This document shows, piece by piece, positions 43,540 through 55,397 of a stretch of DNA of 64,000 nucleotides. Positions within the stretch are counted from its first letter, which is position 1. The number at the start of each line of letters is the position of its first letter. Origin of the DNA: Bagarius yarrelli (Eukaryota > Chordata > Actinopteri > Siluriformes > Sisoridae); the NCBI GenBank assembly GCA_005784505.1, contig VCAZ01000014.1:2226741-2290740 (forward strand), written 5' to 3'. The notes beneath the pieces were generated by a model, which searched no databases, was not told the origin of the DNA, and was given only the letters and a program-made list of their open reading frames with translations. A program made the translations under genes and the position numbers.

Positions 43540-44010
43540 CTCTGTGCAGCAAGCTGGGGGCCTCATGTTTACAGAAGAGGCCCTCACTGTTCCCATGCCT
43601 AAGTGCAAGGCTGTTGGTTTAGATCCACATCCCATTCTTCAGATACCTTTGGCATTGTATAATGCAGCCAGCTCCTGCTGTGCATCTGTTCAAGCAGGCC
43701 GGCGGGATTCTGCAAACTCAACACGCAACTCGCTCGCATTCATTCAGCCAAAGGACAAAAGTCAGTAAACATAAGACTGAAGACTTACAGCCAGATTTCA
43801 CCTCAGCCCAAAAACGCAATCATGTGTAAACACTTTCACGCTGGATTAATTGTGGAATCAGAGGCAATTATGGTCTGTTTAAGTTTCTCTTAACTTATTT
43901 AAAGCTAGGATGTTTGCCAGCTTGGAGCCGAGGCAGAGAAGAGCTTTTTCAGGCTCTTAGAAAAAGCATTTGTAATTATATTTTCAGCGTTTGACAGCCA
44001 TTTCCACTAA
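43540..44010. promoter_or_regulatory. Unique block, candidate conserved element
   Basis: Non-repetitive, word-diverse sequence with homeodomain-like TAATT cores ('gctggattaattgtggaatc', 'gaggcaattatggtctgttt'). It differs from the AT-rich background. The open frame 43385-43768 overlaps it but matches no protein I know. The regulatory role is a guess. Confidence 0.25.
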
Positions 44011-44028
44011 TTTTTTTTGTACTTAACT

Positions 44029-44140
44029 GAACAGTTGAAGGGCCGTGCTCAAGGGTCCAGCATCGGCAGCATGCTGGGAATTGAACTCACAATCTTCCAA
44101 TTAGCAAGCCAAAGCCTTAAACACGAAGCTACCACATTTC
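44029..44140 (-). mobile_element. SINE fragment, antisense
   Basis: It reads 'ctgaacagttgaagggccgt', 'gctcaagggtccagcatcgg', 'gctgggaattgaactcacaa' and 'cttaaacacgaagctaccac'. This is the head and body of the main SINE family on the minus strand; the tail is absent. Confidence 0.75.
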
Positions 44141-44763
44141 TATTTCTATCATTTGGAACAAAGTCTTTTTTTTTCTTAATGAAGTGCGATTTTTAAATAA
44201 ATCATAAAGCTCCGCCCCCAAAATGTTAGAATTAAACTGGATCTTGGAAAAACTATCACAAAAGTGCATGAATTGATTTAGGATCACTTTTATTACGCCT
44301 GTTCTGAGTGGCTAAATTGTTCACACAGAGCTAACTTTTACTTATCTTACAATTAACGAACAAAATTATACACAAAAAGTTAAAAAGAGAAAAGAAGAAA
44401 TTAGCCGAAAAATATATTTAGTAATTATAGCGATTCTAATTACTTTAAAAAAATCTACAGCATTTTAAAAATTTCATTTTAGATCAATTTTCCTCGAAAT
44501 CGTCTTTCTGCCCTTGACCGCGAATCCATTACAAACTGATCGAATCTTTAAGCCCAAACGAACACCGGGTGTATGAACACGTGCTACATTCGGGTTCCTT
44601 TTCCTCAGTGCAGCCTAAGCAGTGATTACTTCTTTTTATAGGTTAAAAAAAGTCAAAATTCCGTAATCAGAAGAGTTGCAAAAATCTGAAAAACAGCTTT
44701 TACAAGAACAATTATAATGTGGATGAAAAGAAAATGAAAAGAAATAGACACATAATGGAACAT

Positions 44764-45065
44764 CCATTATTTCATCCATCCACCCATCCATGAGTTTATC
44801 CATTATTTTATCCATCCATTATTTTATCCATCCATCCATCCATCCATGCACCCATTATTTCATCCATCCACCCATCCATGAGTTTATCCAATATTTTATC
44901 CATCCATTATTTTATCCATCCATGTATCCATCCATGCATCCATTATTTTATCCATTTATCTATTATTTTATCCATCCATTGCATCCATTTTTTATTTATC
45001 CATTATCTATTATTTTATCCATCATGCATCCATTTATCTATTATTTTATCCATCCAACCATTGTT

Positions 45066-45158
<93 letters not shown>

Positions 45159-45200
45159 CATCTATCCATCCATCCATCCATCCATCCATCCATCCATCCA
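44764..45200. repeat. (ATCC)n/(ATCT)n compound microsatellite
   Basis: Interrupted ATCC with TTAT spacers runs to about 45066, then about 25 ATCT units to 45155, then ATCC again to 45199. Open frames rich in Ile/His/Pro/Ser/Leu/Tyr on the plus strand are artefacts of the repeat. Confidence 0.95.
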
Positions 45201-45425
45201 ATTTTCTGCACACACTGTCATGAGCCTGTTGAGGCTGGTGCCAATCCCAGGGGACGTGAGGCACAATGCACGGAACACCCTGGACTGAGTGCCAACCAAT
45301 CACAAGGCACAATCACACTCACTTACAGACTATGAACAATTTAAAGATGCCAATCTCTAAATGACATGTCTTTGGGCTGGGGGAGGAACCAGGACCGCTA
45401 GAACAACACCAAACACCACATGCTC
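45200..45425 (-). mobile_element. Dispersed repeat attached to the microsatellite
   Basis: The phrases 'cacactgtcatgagcctgtt', 'caatttaaagatgccaatct' and 'atgtctttgggctgggggag' form an antisense copy of a teleost repeat that often carries an ATCC-type tail, which explains the microsatellite next to it. Confidence 0.55.
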
Positions 45426-46113
45426 ATGGCCACAGATATCAAATCCCAAACTCACAGCAAAAATATACTACAAATACAACAGAAGGTACAAAGTGTAAAA
45501 AACGGCGTTTAGATGTTGTGGGTCATTATTACCGGGTAACTCAGTGCTTCCTTTTTATCTCTACATTAAGGATTTGTTCAGCTGCCACCGACAGGGCAAA
45601 CCCAGTCTAAGAGGATTACTGTCGCTTTCACTATTTACATTAAAATGATAAAAGTATCTGTGTATGATTAGGGTGTCTGTTTTAGCATCATTTCTATTCC
45701 GTCTCCTCTATAGCATGATTTAATGAGCTTAATCCCAATCCTCTCCTTGACTGTGACTGTTCCCTCGGGTATTTCGCCTACTATATCTGTCTGCCACAAC
45801 ACACACACACACACACACACACTGGTTTGTCTGATTGAAGGGGGTGGACCCCTGTCATGGGCAAAGATCCCGGAGCACTTTATTATGATTGGATTGAGGA
45901 AGCAGGGCTTATAACAACAGCACTGAACCACAGAGAGAATGCTTCTGTTATTATGGGGTAAGAAAATCTTTCATTGTTCATCTTCAATAAATTGCTAAAA
46001 AGGGTTTGAAGTAAATATAGATGCTTTTTAAAGATAAATAATGGACCAATTCGTAGCAGGATTACGGCAGAATGACGAATGTCTTTCTCTCTATTGTATG
46101 GATTTGGATTCTG

Positions 46114-46249
46114 AGGGGGTACAAACTTTTGCTCTTGACTTATTTTGGGATCTATTGAAAGATCATAAGATTAAAATTTTTGGAAAGACACAAAGCTTTA
46201 GACAAAAATATTTAATGATAAAAAATAGAAATAATAAAAATAATTGTAA

Positions 46250-46313
<64 letters not shown>

Positions 46314-46410
46314 TGTAAATATAATAATAATAATTTTTTTTTGCCTGGTGTTTTTAACTGTGTAAAAAAAAAAATTCTTGTTTGTGGGGGCACAAATTTT
46401 TGCACTTGAC
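46114..46410. repeat. Direct-repeat pair around a (TAA)n tract
   Basis: Nearly the same motif appears at 46114-46140 (gagggggtacaaacttttgc) and 46385-46410 (gtgggggcacaaatttttgc), each followed by .cttgact. Between them is a (TAA)n run at about 46253-46331. The motif resembles a mariner-like terminal repeat, but the two copies face the same way. Open frames encoding poly-Asn or poly-Leu here are artefacts. Confidence 0.7.
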
Positions 46411-46758
46411 TATGCATTTGAAGTAAAATCAGCCTCAGTTATTAATGAATGATTTTGATGCAGTGTTTGAAAAGGAAGGCAACGTTAGGATTACGTTGGT
46501 ATTTGTGTTATAGAGCAGCGGATGTTGATGGACGACGAGATGCTCGGAAGGCAAAAAAAAAAACCCAGAAAAAAACCCACAGCTGTGGTTGTGCGTGCGG
46601 TGGCGATCCTGCTAGTGCTTGTGTGAGGCGTAATCAAGCGTGTGTTTTCAGAGGTGCTTCGTACGCTGATTGTCTAGCGGCTCATCCTTAGCCTAGGGTG
46701 CACAGTGTGCTTGTCTTTAAACCACAGGACACAACGCTGCTAATTGAATGATATTGTG

Positions 46759-46792
<34 letters not shown>

Positions 46793-46984
46793 ACACTGCA
46801 CTCCAGACAGTCAACATGAACGCACAACACTAACAAATCCTCCTGATTACACTGAATATTTTGACAGTTTGACTGCTGTGAAATGAATTATTGGCTATAA
46901 AATCAGTTGGTGTTTATGATACTGAGGTATTAAAGATAGCAGGGGGATGTTTTTTTCTAAAAATCACACAAATAACCAAATTCC

Positions 46985-47173
46985 ATTCATCCAGCTATCC
47001 ATCCATCCATCCTAAACCCGCTTATTCCTAATTAGGGTCACGAGGATCTGGGGATCTTCTGTCCCATATAAGTGAGGCAGGGGGGGGGGGGAGGATCTTC
47101 TGGAGTCTATCTCAGCTGTCATTAAGTGAAAGGCAGGGGTCACCCTGGACAGGTCGTCAGTCCATCACAGGGC

Positions 47174-47205
<32 letters not shown>

Positions 47206-47310
47206 GTCACTCCTATGGGCAATTTATCATCTTTAATTAATTAAATTTAATTGGGACTCGAACCTGAAACCTTCCTGCTGTGAGGGGAACAGTGTCAATC
47301 ACTTATCCAT
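46985..47310 (-). mobile_element. Antisense copy of the tRNA-headed dispersed repeat
   Basis: The plus strand reads 'ccatccatcctaaacccgct' at the 3'-tail side, then 'ctggacaggtcgtcagtcca', (CA)n at 47174-47205, and 'gggactcgaacctgaaacct' and 'agtgtcaatcacttatccat' at the head side. It is the reverse complement of the 26171 family. Confidence 0.75.
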
Positions 47311-48142
47311 GTGCTTCCTACAAATAACACAAATTCCTACATAAATCCCTGAAGCTGATTTACAGTTCGGAATGATCTTAATAGTCTATCGTTCTTTGAT
47401 GATGTCACTAAATCTGCTGTAAAACCACCCAATACTTTTTCTTGAGAGTTTTCAATCAGTATAAACACATGAATAGATTTCTGGCTGTTAGTCCTGACCT
47501 AAAATTACTTTGCTGAAAGTGTGAGTTCAGTGTTTTTGTCTCCCTATTAATAACATTATAGGAACGTTCCATGAACATTATTTCAAGAACGCTTTTTCCT
47601 AGCTTTTAAACGTTAGGGAAAAGTTTGTGGGAATGTTCTCTGTTAGCTGGGTTTATTCAGAATTTTAGCATTTCAGAATTTTAGAGTCCAGAAATGGGCT
47701 TGAGATCAGGTGCGGTTCTAGCGGTTCTTTTTAAAGGATTTATACGTCATTTCGGCTCCTTTAATACTATCAACTACCAAAATTTATTGAAAGTATAATT
47801 TTTTTTTTTGAAAATAAAATTAAAAAATAACTAAAAAATGCAACACGTTGATAAAAAAAAAAATTGATCTGAGTTTTTTTTTAAATTCTCTTTGCTATTC
47901 CAGGAACACGTGACAATCCTTCGTTAGAAATCTCGAAACACTCCATGACACACAGGAAGTTCTATCATTCTATCATTTGCAAAAATTGTTTACCCTGCAT
48001 AAATGCATTTGTTGTGAACGAAACAGACATATACCATCTCAAATTAGCTAACGTTACCCATATACGGTGTCCAGCACAGGACATACAGACAAAATATAAG
48101 ATTATAAAGCAAACCAAGCCTCAATTTAGAATTCAAATTTGT

Positions 48143-48336
48143 TTTTACATTAACATTTATGGCATTCGGCCTTATCCAGAACAACTTACATTTATATATT
48201 TTATACAACTAAGCAATTAAAGGGTTAAGGGTCTTGCTCAGGAGCCTAACAGCGGCAGCTTGGTGGTCCTGGGAATCGAACCCTGATCTTCCAATTAGCA
48301 GTCCAACACCTTAACCACTGCGTTACCACTTCCTTG
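48143..48336 (-). mobile_element. tRNA-derived SINE, antisense, full length
   Basis: Tail 'ttttacattaacatttatgg', 'cttatccagaacaacttaca', then 'gggttaagggtcttgctcag', 'tcctgggaatcgaaccctga' (B box) and head 'taaccactgcgttaccactt'. Confidence 0.85.
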
Positions 48337-48849
48337 AGGTATCATCTAGTTAAATCGTAAGCATTTACTAAAATGTGGTAATAAGTTGTGAGAAGAACAA
48401 ATTCTCTATAGTGTAGTTAATTATCTTCCAAGTTAAAGTCATTTATTAATGATCTTGTCCTAATCTTGTGAATATTACTTCATCAATGACTGCATTGTAT
48501 TGTAACTGAAATTATCTTGGTTGATATGATTGTTTTTTCTTTTTGTATTTATATTTTTACTATCGACATTTTGCGATACACAGACTTAACCCTAGTTAAT
48601 GTTATCACTAACAGTAGCGAGGGACTCAGACCCCCCTAAAAATAAAACCGTAGAACAGCCCCTGGTTGTGATCATTATTTAATTTGAAGTTAGAGACAAG
48701 TAACCCCCTCTTTTTTAGGAACTTTTTTTTATAAATACCCTGGGCTAGAAATACTTATAAAACATCTCAAAATCCCAAAGTTCTGGGTTTGTCTACTGTC
48801 GCATGAGTTTTAGATGATCCGCAACTATGGGGTTTGACATAATTTTGAA

Positions 48850-49020
48850 CATGATTAAGTTGTTCAGTGGGTTTGAGTTAGAGTCAAGGCTCTGTGCGGG
48901 ACACAAGTTTTTCTAGACCAATCAGAACACAGCATGTCTTCATGAAGCTCAGGGGTTTTGAGCACAGGGGTATTGTCATGCTGGAACAGTGTTTTGGAAC
49001 AGTCTTTGAGTTTCAGTGGT
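48850..49020. mobile_element. Dispersed repeat, second copy of 23960-24140
   Basis: It has 'ccaatcagaacacagcatgt', 'cttcatgaagctcagggg', 'gagcacaggggtattgtcat', 'gctggaa'. Shared order and wording with 23960-24140 show a common source. The family is not identified. Confidence 0.55.
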
Positions 49021-49111
49021 AGTTCAAGTTCAAGTTCAAGGAGCTTTATTGTCATTTTAACCATATATAGCAGATGCAGTACACAGTGAGATGAAATAAC
49101 GTTTCAACGTA

Positions 49112-49192
49112 GCTTGGTGGAGCTGGGAATTAAAACCAAAGTCTTTGAGGTAGTAGTCCAACACCTTAACCATGAGCCACCACTTCCCCCAT
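49112..49192 (-). mobile_element. SINE head fragment, antisense
   Basis: It reads 'gcttggtggagctgggaatt', 'agtagtccaacaccttaacc' and 'atgagccaccacttcccc' on the plus strand, the reverse complement of the SINE head. Confidence 0.7.
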
Positions 49193-49369
49193 AATTTTAA
49201 GCACACCTATTGTATGTTAACCTCAGTGACTCTTTTCGTGCATGAGTCATATGTCTAGTCATTTTGTTATCTTTGTTTTCCCACCTAAAGTGTCATTCAA
49301 AAAGCCATTAATTTATTTTAAAAGCATCCAGTTCTAACAAGCTTTTAAATCTGCCGCCGTGTCTGTTTC

Positions 49370-49620
49370 TGTGTTCGATTCTAAGGAAGAGACAAGGCTC
49401 AAGTGTTTTTCAATAGAACCGAACAAAAGTCACCTTGTGTAATTGTCCTGATTGTCCTGTGTGGCAGGAAACGAATGTTGGAAACGTCCACATGACCTGG
49501 CGACAGCCCTTTGTTGTGTCTTGTTTACCAGCGATAGGAGCGGAATCAGGGCTATAATTTAACAGACGTTATCAGGCTGTTATCAGAACCAAGTGGCAGT
49601 TTAGCGGTTTATTTTTTTAT
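49370..49620. promoter_or_regulatory. Unique block, candidate conserved element
   Basis: Non-repetitive sequence with SOX-like (ctttgttgtgtc) and FOX-like (ttgtttacc) words and GATA-type 'gttatcag' repeats ('cgttatcaggctgttatcag'). No coding frame. The function is a guess based on composition. Confidence 0.25.
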
Positions 49621-49939
49621 TAGTCTGGGCACAAGTATAGCTGTGTACTCAGAAGTTACGGTTAAAAAAGATTTATTTACTTCTTTTGTGTTAGCTGTGC
49701 TTTGAATTTCACTGAATGGTGAAATAATGATCCATAAATCAATCTGAGTATAACACTTTATCCTTTAGCAATTAGACAATTTTGCTGGAGGTCATGCACT
49801 AAAAATGAAGTACGATTAAAAATACAATACCCGCTGAATAATAATGAATAAAACACTTCTGGTCGGTTCTATTCTTATATTCTATTTTATTCTATTCTAT
49901 TCTTATATATATTCTTATCTGTAGTATTTAATTTAGTAA

Positions 49940-50340
49940 GTCCCCTTTGTTTCTATAGCGCTTTTTAGAACAGAATCAAATAAGACAATAAATGAAGAGT
50001 CCCCAACTAAGCAATCCAAAGGCGTCAGCGGCAAGGAACCGAAACTCCATTGGAGACAAAATATAGAAAAGAACCTTTAAAAAAAGCTAGGTTCAGTCAG
50101 GGGGGTCAGTTCTTCTCTGATCAGACAAATCTGCAGGTTATTCCATGTTTACCTGCAGGTTATCCCATTCCATTATGTGTACGCCAGGTTAAAGAGATGA
50201 GTCTTTAATCTAGTATTAAACTGGCAGAGTGTGCTTGCCTCCCAGACAGTGCAGGGTAAATTATTTCAGAGTTTGGGCGCTAGATAGGAAAAGGATCTGC
50301 AGTTGATTTTGAAATATTAGGTCAGGTCAAATGACTTCCT
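49940..50340. mobile_element. Piece of a widespread teleost LINE-like repeat
   Basis: The phrases 'ccaaaggcgtcagcggcaag', 'gaaccgaaactccattggag', 'gccaggttaaagagatgagt', 'ctttaatctagtattaaact' and 'ggaaaaggatctgcagttga' are in the order I remember from a very common fish repeat. There is no intact frame. Confidence 0.6.
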
Positions 50341-51207
50341 CCTCCGCTCCTGTAGATGGCGCTGAAAAATGCAACCACTGTCTTAGAAGCAAAATAAGAA
50401 AAAAAAGGGCGTCAGATCCATATGTGTCGTTCCTCTCCAAAATGTTGCTACAAATTTGAGAGCACACAGTTGTCTAAAGTGCCTTTGTATGTTGTGGGTT
50501 TAACGGTGTAAAAATGGAGATTTTACATATTTCTATATCCATATAGACTTTAGCAATAGATAAAGTTATTGTTTTTAACCACGTTGGGTTGCAGAACTGT
50601 TTCCTGGTATCACTTCATGTGCATCCTAGTGTTTCCTTGTCTCTCTCATTTGAAAAAAAAAAAACCTCTGGAGAATCTTAAATAAATCTCTATTGTGTGT
50701 CTATGGTTGTAGAAACCATATTTTAGCTGATCTACTATATGAACTACTGTTACAGTCAATTCATTACATGTTTCGACCAATCAGAGCAGAGAATTTAACA
50801 GAAAACCTTTTACATACAGTATACAATTAGATACAGTGTTCCGGCTGAGGTACTAAGTAATTTTAGTAACTGCATCGTAAATAACATGCAGGAGTAAAAA
50901 GGGAAACGCTTAGTGACTGGAATTCAATTGAGATTGACCATCTGTCCCACAGTACTCTATATTCATGTCCTGCTCTCTGTACGAGGGCTTCATCTATATT
51001 TAAACGATGTTAGAGTGAGTAATCAGGACCAGAAACCAGATTTCAGATGATCTAATTATAACCCGTGATGCTTTTAGTGAAACTAAAAAAAAGCAAAAGA
51101 AAGTGAGTGGCCCCGATTGTTAAAAAAATATGTTTTATATACTATATTACTGGTAGTATAAATGAAATTCGGACAAACTACATCCGCCACGCTGATATGT
51201 GTTTTGA

Positions 51208-51600
51208 TGTTTAATGTTCTTCTTTCTTGTTTCATGCTTTATTTCAAGTTTTTCTTGCTTGTTTATTTCCTGTCTCCTGTTTCCTGTTCATGTGATCCTT
51301 ATCCCTCTTGTTTTCCTGTCACGTGATTCCCCCTGTCCTTGTGTCATGTTTTTATTAGTAAGTTTGATGATGTGTTGCTTATTGTGTTCAGGTGTCTCTC
51401 GTCTAGGTAATGTGTTTTCCCTGTGTATAAATAGCCTCATTGTAGCCATGTGTCTTTGTGGATGACTGTTTGTATTCCACTGCCTAGTGAGTCTGTGTCA
51501 AAATTTATGTTAGTGATTATGTCATGTCATGTCATGTCATGTTACGTTTATTTTGTTGATTTATTACTTTATTAATAAACTGCACTCTTTAAATTAAGTG
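51208..51600 (+). mobile_element. LTR-like element, diverged copy
   Basis: The order of modules equals that of 55518-55962: 'cctgtcacgtgattccccct', 'gtgtcatgtttttatt', 'gtgttcaggtgtctctcg', TATAAATAG at 51426-51434, 'gttacgtttattttgttg' and AATAAA at 51574-51579. An ATGTC repeat sits at 51519-51542. The TATA box and poly(A) signal about 145 bp apart suit an LTR (U3-R). Boundaries are not clear. Confidence 0.6.
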
Positions 51601-51904
51601 GTGGTCACATGGTATACATCTACAGTCTACATCATACTTCAAAATCTAGTAGTATATTTCATAAGATGCGATGCTTTAATCTCGAAATTAAAAAAAAACG
51701 TTGTTCTGGACATCATCATGCTGAATTTTCCATTCTGGTTTGTCTGATGGCTGTTAAAGATGTTGTTTTAATAAAACATGCATATTTAAAAAAAGAGAAT
51801 ATATGAGACAGAGGACAGATAGGAAGTGAAAGGGAAAGTACAGAGAGAGAGAGAAGGAGAGAGAGAGATATGGGGGGGGGGGCTCCATGTATAGTATGTG
51901 TCTG

Positions 51905-52040
51905 TGAACGTATCCGCCCCGGTCAATGAACTCTGTACGCACCTGATCTAGCTAATCAAAGTCTTGCTAGGTATACTTCAAACTTATGTTGAGGAAAGTT
52001 GGAGCTAAACTTTCCAGGAAAGAGTCTGGTGACCCCTGAA
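51905..52040. mobile_element. Eroded copy of the palindromic MITE
   Basis: It has 'cacctgatctagctaatcaa', 'gtcttgctaggtatacttca' and 'gttggagctaaactttccag' with a right end 'gagtctggtgacccctga'; same family as 19723-19921. Confidence 0.65.
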
Positions 52041-52339
52041 CTTTGCCACTGTGACCATAACATGCATCATTTTAACAGCAGATGGAAATTCACTTCTTGT
52101 AATATTTCAGCATTTGTAGTGGGATTGTTTAGCAAACTCTGCACCTAAATGGGTTAAAGTTTCCAGTTTTAGATTTATTAAACATGTTTAAAGATGTCTT
52201 GTGCTTGGTATGCTTTGTAACATACAAAAGTATACTTACAAAATGTGTTAAATAAACCTAGAATAAAATGACAGGAAGGAAGGAAGGATCAGTTAATTAC
52301 CCTTAAGGCATTTTTTTATTTGTAAAAACTCATAAATTT

Positions 52340-52590
52340 AGGATTTGACAGCTGCAGCACACCGAATGGTTCATGTGGTCTGAATGGTACTTCTGTGCGA
52401 ACTTGTTAAGGGAACGACAAGCAGACTGTGGAAATATGAGCTTGCGTCTCTCCATATGTGTTTTGATGCAACATTACATAAGTCGTCCTATCCCAGCCCA
52501 CGCTTGTGACTGCCATAAGCAGAAAGAATTCGCTCCTCTCTACATGCGTTTCATAAGCAAGTCATGGCAAGAGAGTTTGTGAGTTTACAG
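52340..52590. promoter_or_regulatory. Unique block, candidate conserved element
   Basis: Non-repetitive, balanced composition ('gtgcgaacttgttaagggaa', 'ccagcccacgcttgtgactg'). A 69-codon open frame from 52373 crosses it but matches nothing I know. It may be a non-coding element. Confidence 0.2.
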
Positions 52591-53015
52591 TATGCTGATA
52601 TATAGTACATTATCTGGCCTAAATTTCTTCCGCTCCCTGAACCATGATGTTTTATCCAGATTCCTGAGGTTCACGTCGAGGTTTGCTGTTTTGCAACAAA
52701 TCTGGAGTCGCTCTGGATCAATGAATCCAAAAAACCAACGCTGTCTGAGATGTCAGCAACTATAACACTGTTACTAAAATTTCAGACACGCAGCTTTCGT
52801 GATGAGCACAGTCATTAATAAATCTATGTTGGCATACGGTCTGCTTAAACTAGAAGAAAGGAAAACATCAGTGTAGACATGCAGTTGAGAGAAAAGATAA
52901 TGAGAGATGATAAATGGCAGGTTTGAGTGTTGAATAAATACAGTATGTACCTAATATTAGTAAAATTAAACAATAATAATGTGACAAACTTTGCCACTGG
53001 AAACGTTTCTACATT

Positions 53016-53198
53016 GACATTTCCGCCAATTGGCAGACGCCCTTATCCACAGTGCCTTACATTTACTCATTTTCCTCCCTAACTGAGCACTTAAGGGTTA
53101 AGGGTCTTGCACAGGGGCCCAAGTAGCCACTTTATGGTGCTGAGAAGGTCTCTTTTGATCATCAATCCAACACTAACCACTAAGCCACCACGTTCCAT
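53016..53198 (-). mobile_element. tRNA-derived SINE, antisense
   Basis: Tail 'tctacattgacatttccgcc', 'ggcagacgcccttatccaca', 'gggttaagggtcttgcacag', 'tttatggtgctgagaagg' and head 'ctaaccactaagccaccac'. Confidence 0.8.
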
Positions 53199-53394
53199 CA
53201 ATTTAATATAACAGCTTCTGGCAGCACAATTTAATGGGAAAGCCAAGCCATTCTTGAGCTATTTTCAAAGAGTGCATAAAGAAAGGCATGAACAAGAATC
53301 CAACCCATGTGCTCTATGATTTACAACACCGGTGCTCTCCCACTTGACCATCATGCCAGATCCTAATAAACTATTAACGTGCGTTCATCATTTT

Positions 53395-53740
53395 TATGCT
53401 TTTGTAAAGACTAATGCAGAGTTCACACTGCACAATTTTAGCCCTGATTTTCATTTGCCAACAACTTATGTGAAATCGCCAACAAATGGCAGAAATCTAA
53501 GGCAAATCGCTGCTCATTCACGCTTGCATTGTGAATGATCAAAGACGCGATCGAAGAAAATCGGAGACTCGACACCAGGGACTGTGATATACAGTATATA
53601 TTTGCCATGCTAAATATCTTGACTGCCAAATCCGGCTGTGTAAAATGAGTTCTAACTTAAAAATACGTCAGCGATGACCTACAGCCAATGAGAGAGCAAG
53701 ATACTGAGACGTGGGAAATTCGGGAGGATTTATATACTAC
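53395..53740. mobile_element. Possible MITE ('gttcacactgcacaatttt')
   Basis: It begins 'agagttcacactgcacaatt' 'ttagccctgattttc', wording that recurs in teleost piggyBac/hAT-like MITEs. The right boundary is not clear. Assigned from memory. Confidence 0.35.
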
Positions 53741-53949
53741 ATGTTAGCATGCATGGCTATTCGGACCCAAGATATGAAGGAAATCAGCGCACAAACTGTT
53801 TGTATCAAACTTCTTGCGGGCTACCATTTTTAATAACATTTTCAATCCTACGCAGAAACTCTGATTTTACGCTTTATTTTGCGTTTTTCCTTTTCACTTC
53901 TCACACATGTGTCTACAAACTTTTGACCATATAAGAAAAAATGCACTTC

Positions 53950-54175
53950 ATGTCATGGGTTCATGAGCAGCCGGACTGATTCTCACAGCTGTCGGGTGAT
54001 GCGAATAAGACGTGTGCTTTTGGTGATAAATTAGCTAGGCTGATCGCCGGAGGTGTGAATTGTGTGGAATAGTAATCTGCAGCCCCCCGATGGCTCGAAC
54101 CCGACTCTCTTTGTGCTCGGGCAGTTTAATACACAGAGCTTGTAATGAGTCGCCTCTCACATATGGGGCTTAAGA
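53950..54175. promoter_or_regulatory. Unique block, candidate conserved element
   Basis: CpG-bearing, word-diverse ('cagctgtcgggtgatgcgaa', 'gctaggctgatcgccggagg', 'gatggctcgaacccgactct'). No coding frame of note. Its origin is open. Confidence 0.2.
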
Positions 54176-54604
54176 AATCTCATAAGAAATTCCTACAAAA
54201 TGGAAAAATCCTTCTATTGTAGAAAATAAATATAATGCATTTTTTAAATTGTTATCCAAATGCACCTTATAACACATCATAACAGCACTAACACAGTGTC
54301 TAAAGACCTTATGTGAAATGACTAATAGCAGGTTATAATGCATCCACTGAGCATTATACATACTGTTATGATTATTAAGTAAAAGCATTACAGTTTTTCG
54401 CAGTGTTTGTCATACATTTATAAATTATAAGAAAGCATAGTGCTTATAATTCTGATTTTTTCCTCCAATGTGGCACAGATCGGATAGGCAGATATCCGAT
54501 ACAAGTCAGTTTAAAAAGATGATGCAAGCAGGTCATCCAAAGATTAGCATATAGTTACTAAATTAGAATTGGCTATCAAGATCTGCAGTGTAAATGCATC
54601 TCTA

Positions 54605-55020
54605 AATCAAGGGCCAGCCCAAGCCTCTAGGGGCCCTAAGCAGAATTTTATTGACGGTCCCAAAACCTGAGTAATAATTATCAATCCTTCATTAAATCTA
54701 AATAAATCTAAAACAACCATTTTTTAATTGATTTGTTGTAGCTATGTGTTGCTTGCATCCTACTGATGTTTTTACCCTTTCACAGTTGTAACAGTAGAGA
54801 ACCCACAAAAGTACAGTCAACGTCTTTCAGTACAAAGTGGTAATCCTTATTTTGTGTACTGAAAAATAGCTAAAAACATATTTAATATGGCATGTTTTTG
54901 TAATTAAGATCATTTTTTGTCACATGAAAAGGCGACCTGCATTTTATGTACCCTTGGGGGCCCCTTTGGTGGCCACTGGGACCCTAAGAAGCAGCTTAGT
55001 TTGCTTATGCCTTGTTTGGT
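54605..55020. mobile_element. Dispersed repeat with 'gggccc' ends
   Basis: It starts 'aagggccagcccaagcctct' and ends 'gggcccctttggtggccact' 'gggaccctaagaagcagctt'. The two ends share words in opposite order, and 43075-43215 has a related phrase. The class is not certain. Confidence 0.4.
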
Positions 55021-55169
55021 TTTATATATTCACTGATAATGCACTATGCATAATGTTCCGAAAAGTAGTTATAATACCTAAACTAATGAGATAAAAATCC
55101 TAATAATTATATATTTTTTTATTAATGTTTATTACACCTTATAAATGCATTATACTATGATATAACCAT

Positions 55170-55171
<2 letters not shown>

Positions 55172-55238
<67 letters not shown>

Positions 55239-55270
55239 TATTTTTTTTTTTTTGTTTTTTTTTTTTTGTT
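55172..55270. repeat. (TA)n and poly(T) run
   Basis: About 29 TA units (55172-55229) are followed by further TA/TTA and T-runs with G interruptions. Confidence 0.95.
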
Positions 55271-55397
55271 TGTTTGCTGCTAGTTTTCTTTCGTACTGCT
55301 GTTATAATAGCGCCATAAAAGTGTTATAGTATTCAATAGAGATTTATTTCTAATAAAAAATCTTTTTAGTATAATTTATTTGTATTTATAAATAATG

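Noticed and set aside
43385..43768. 127-codon open frame as a gene
   Set aside because: No recognisable domain, no splice-linked neighbours and mixed repeat-free non-coding look; kept only as a candidate non-coding element.
44790..45335. 181-codon frame rich in IHPS and IYLS
   Set aside because: Translation of the ATCC/ATCT microsatellite.
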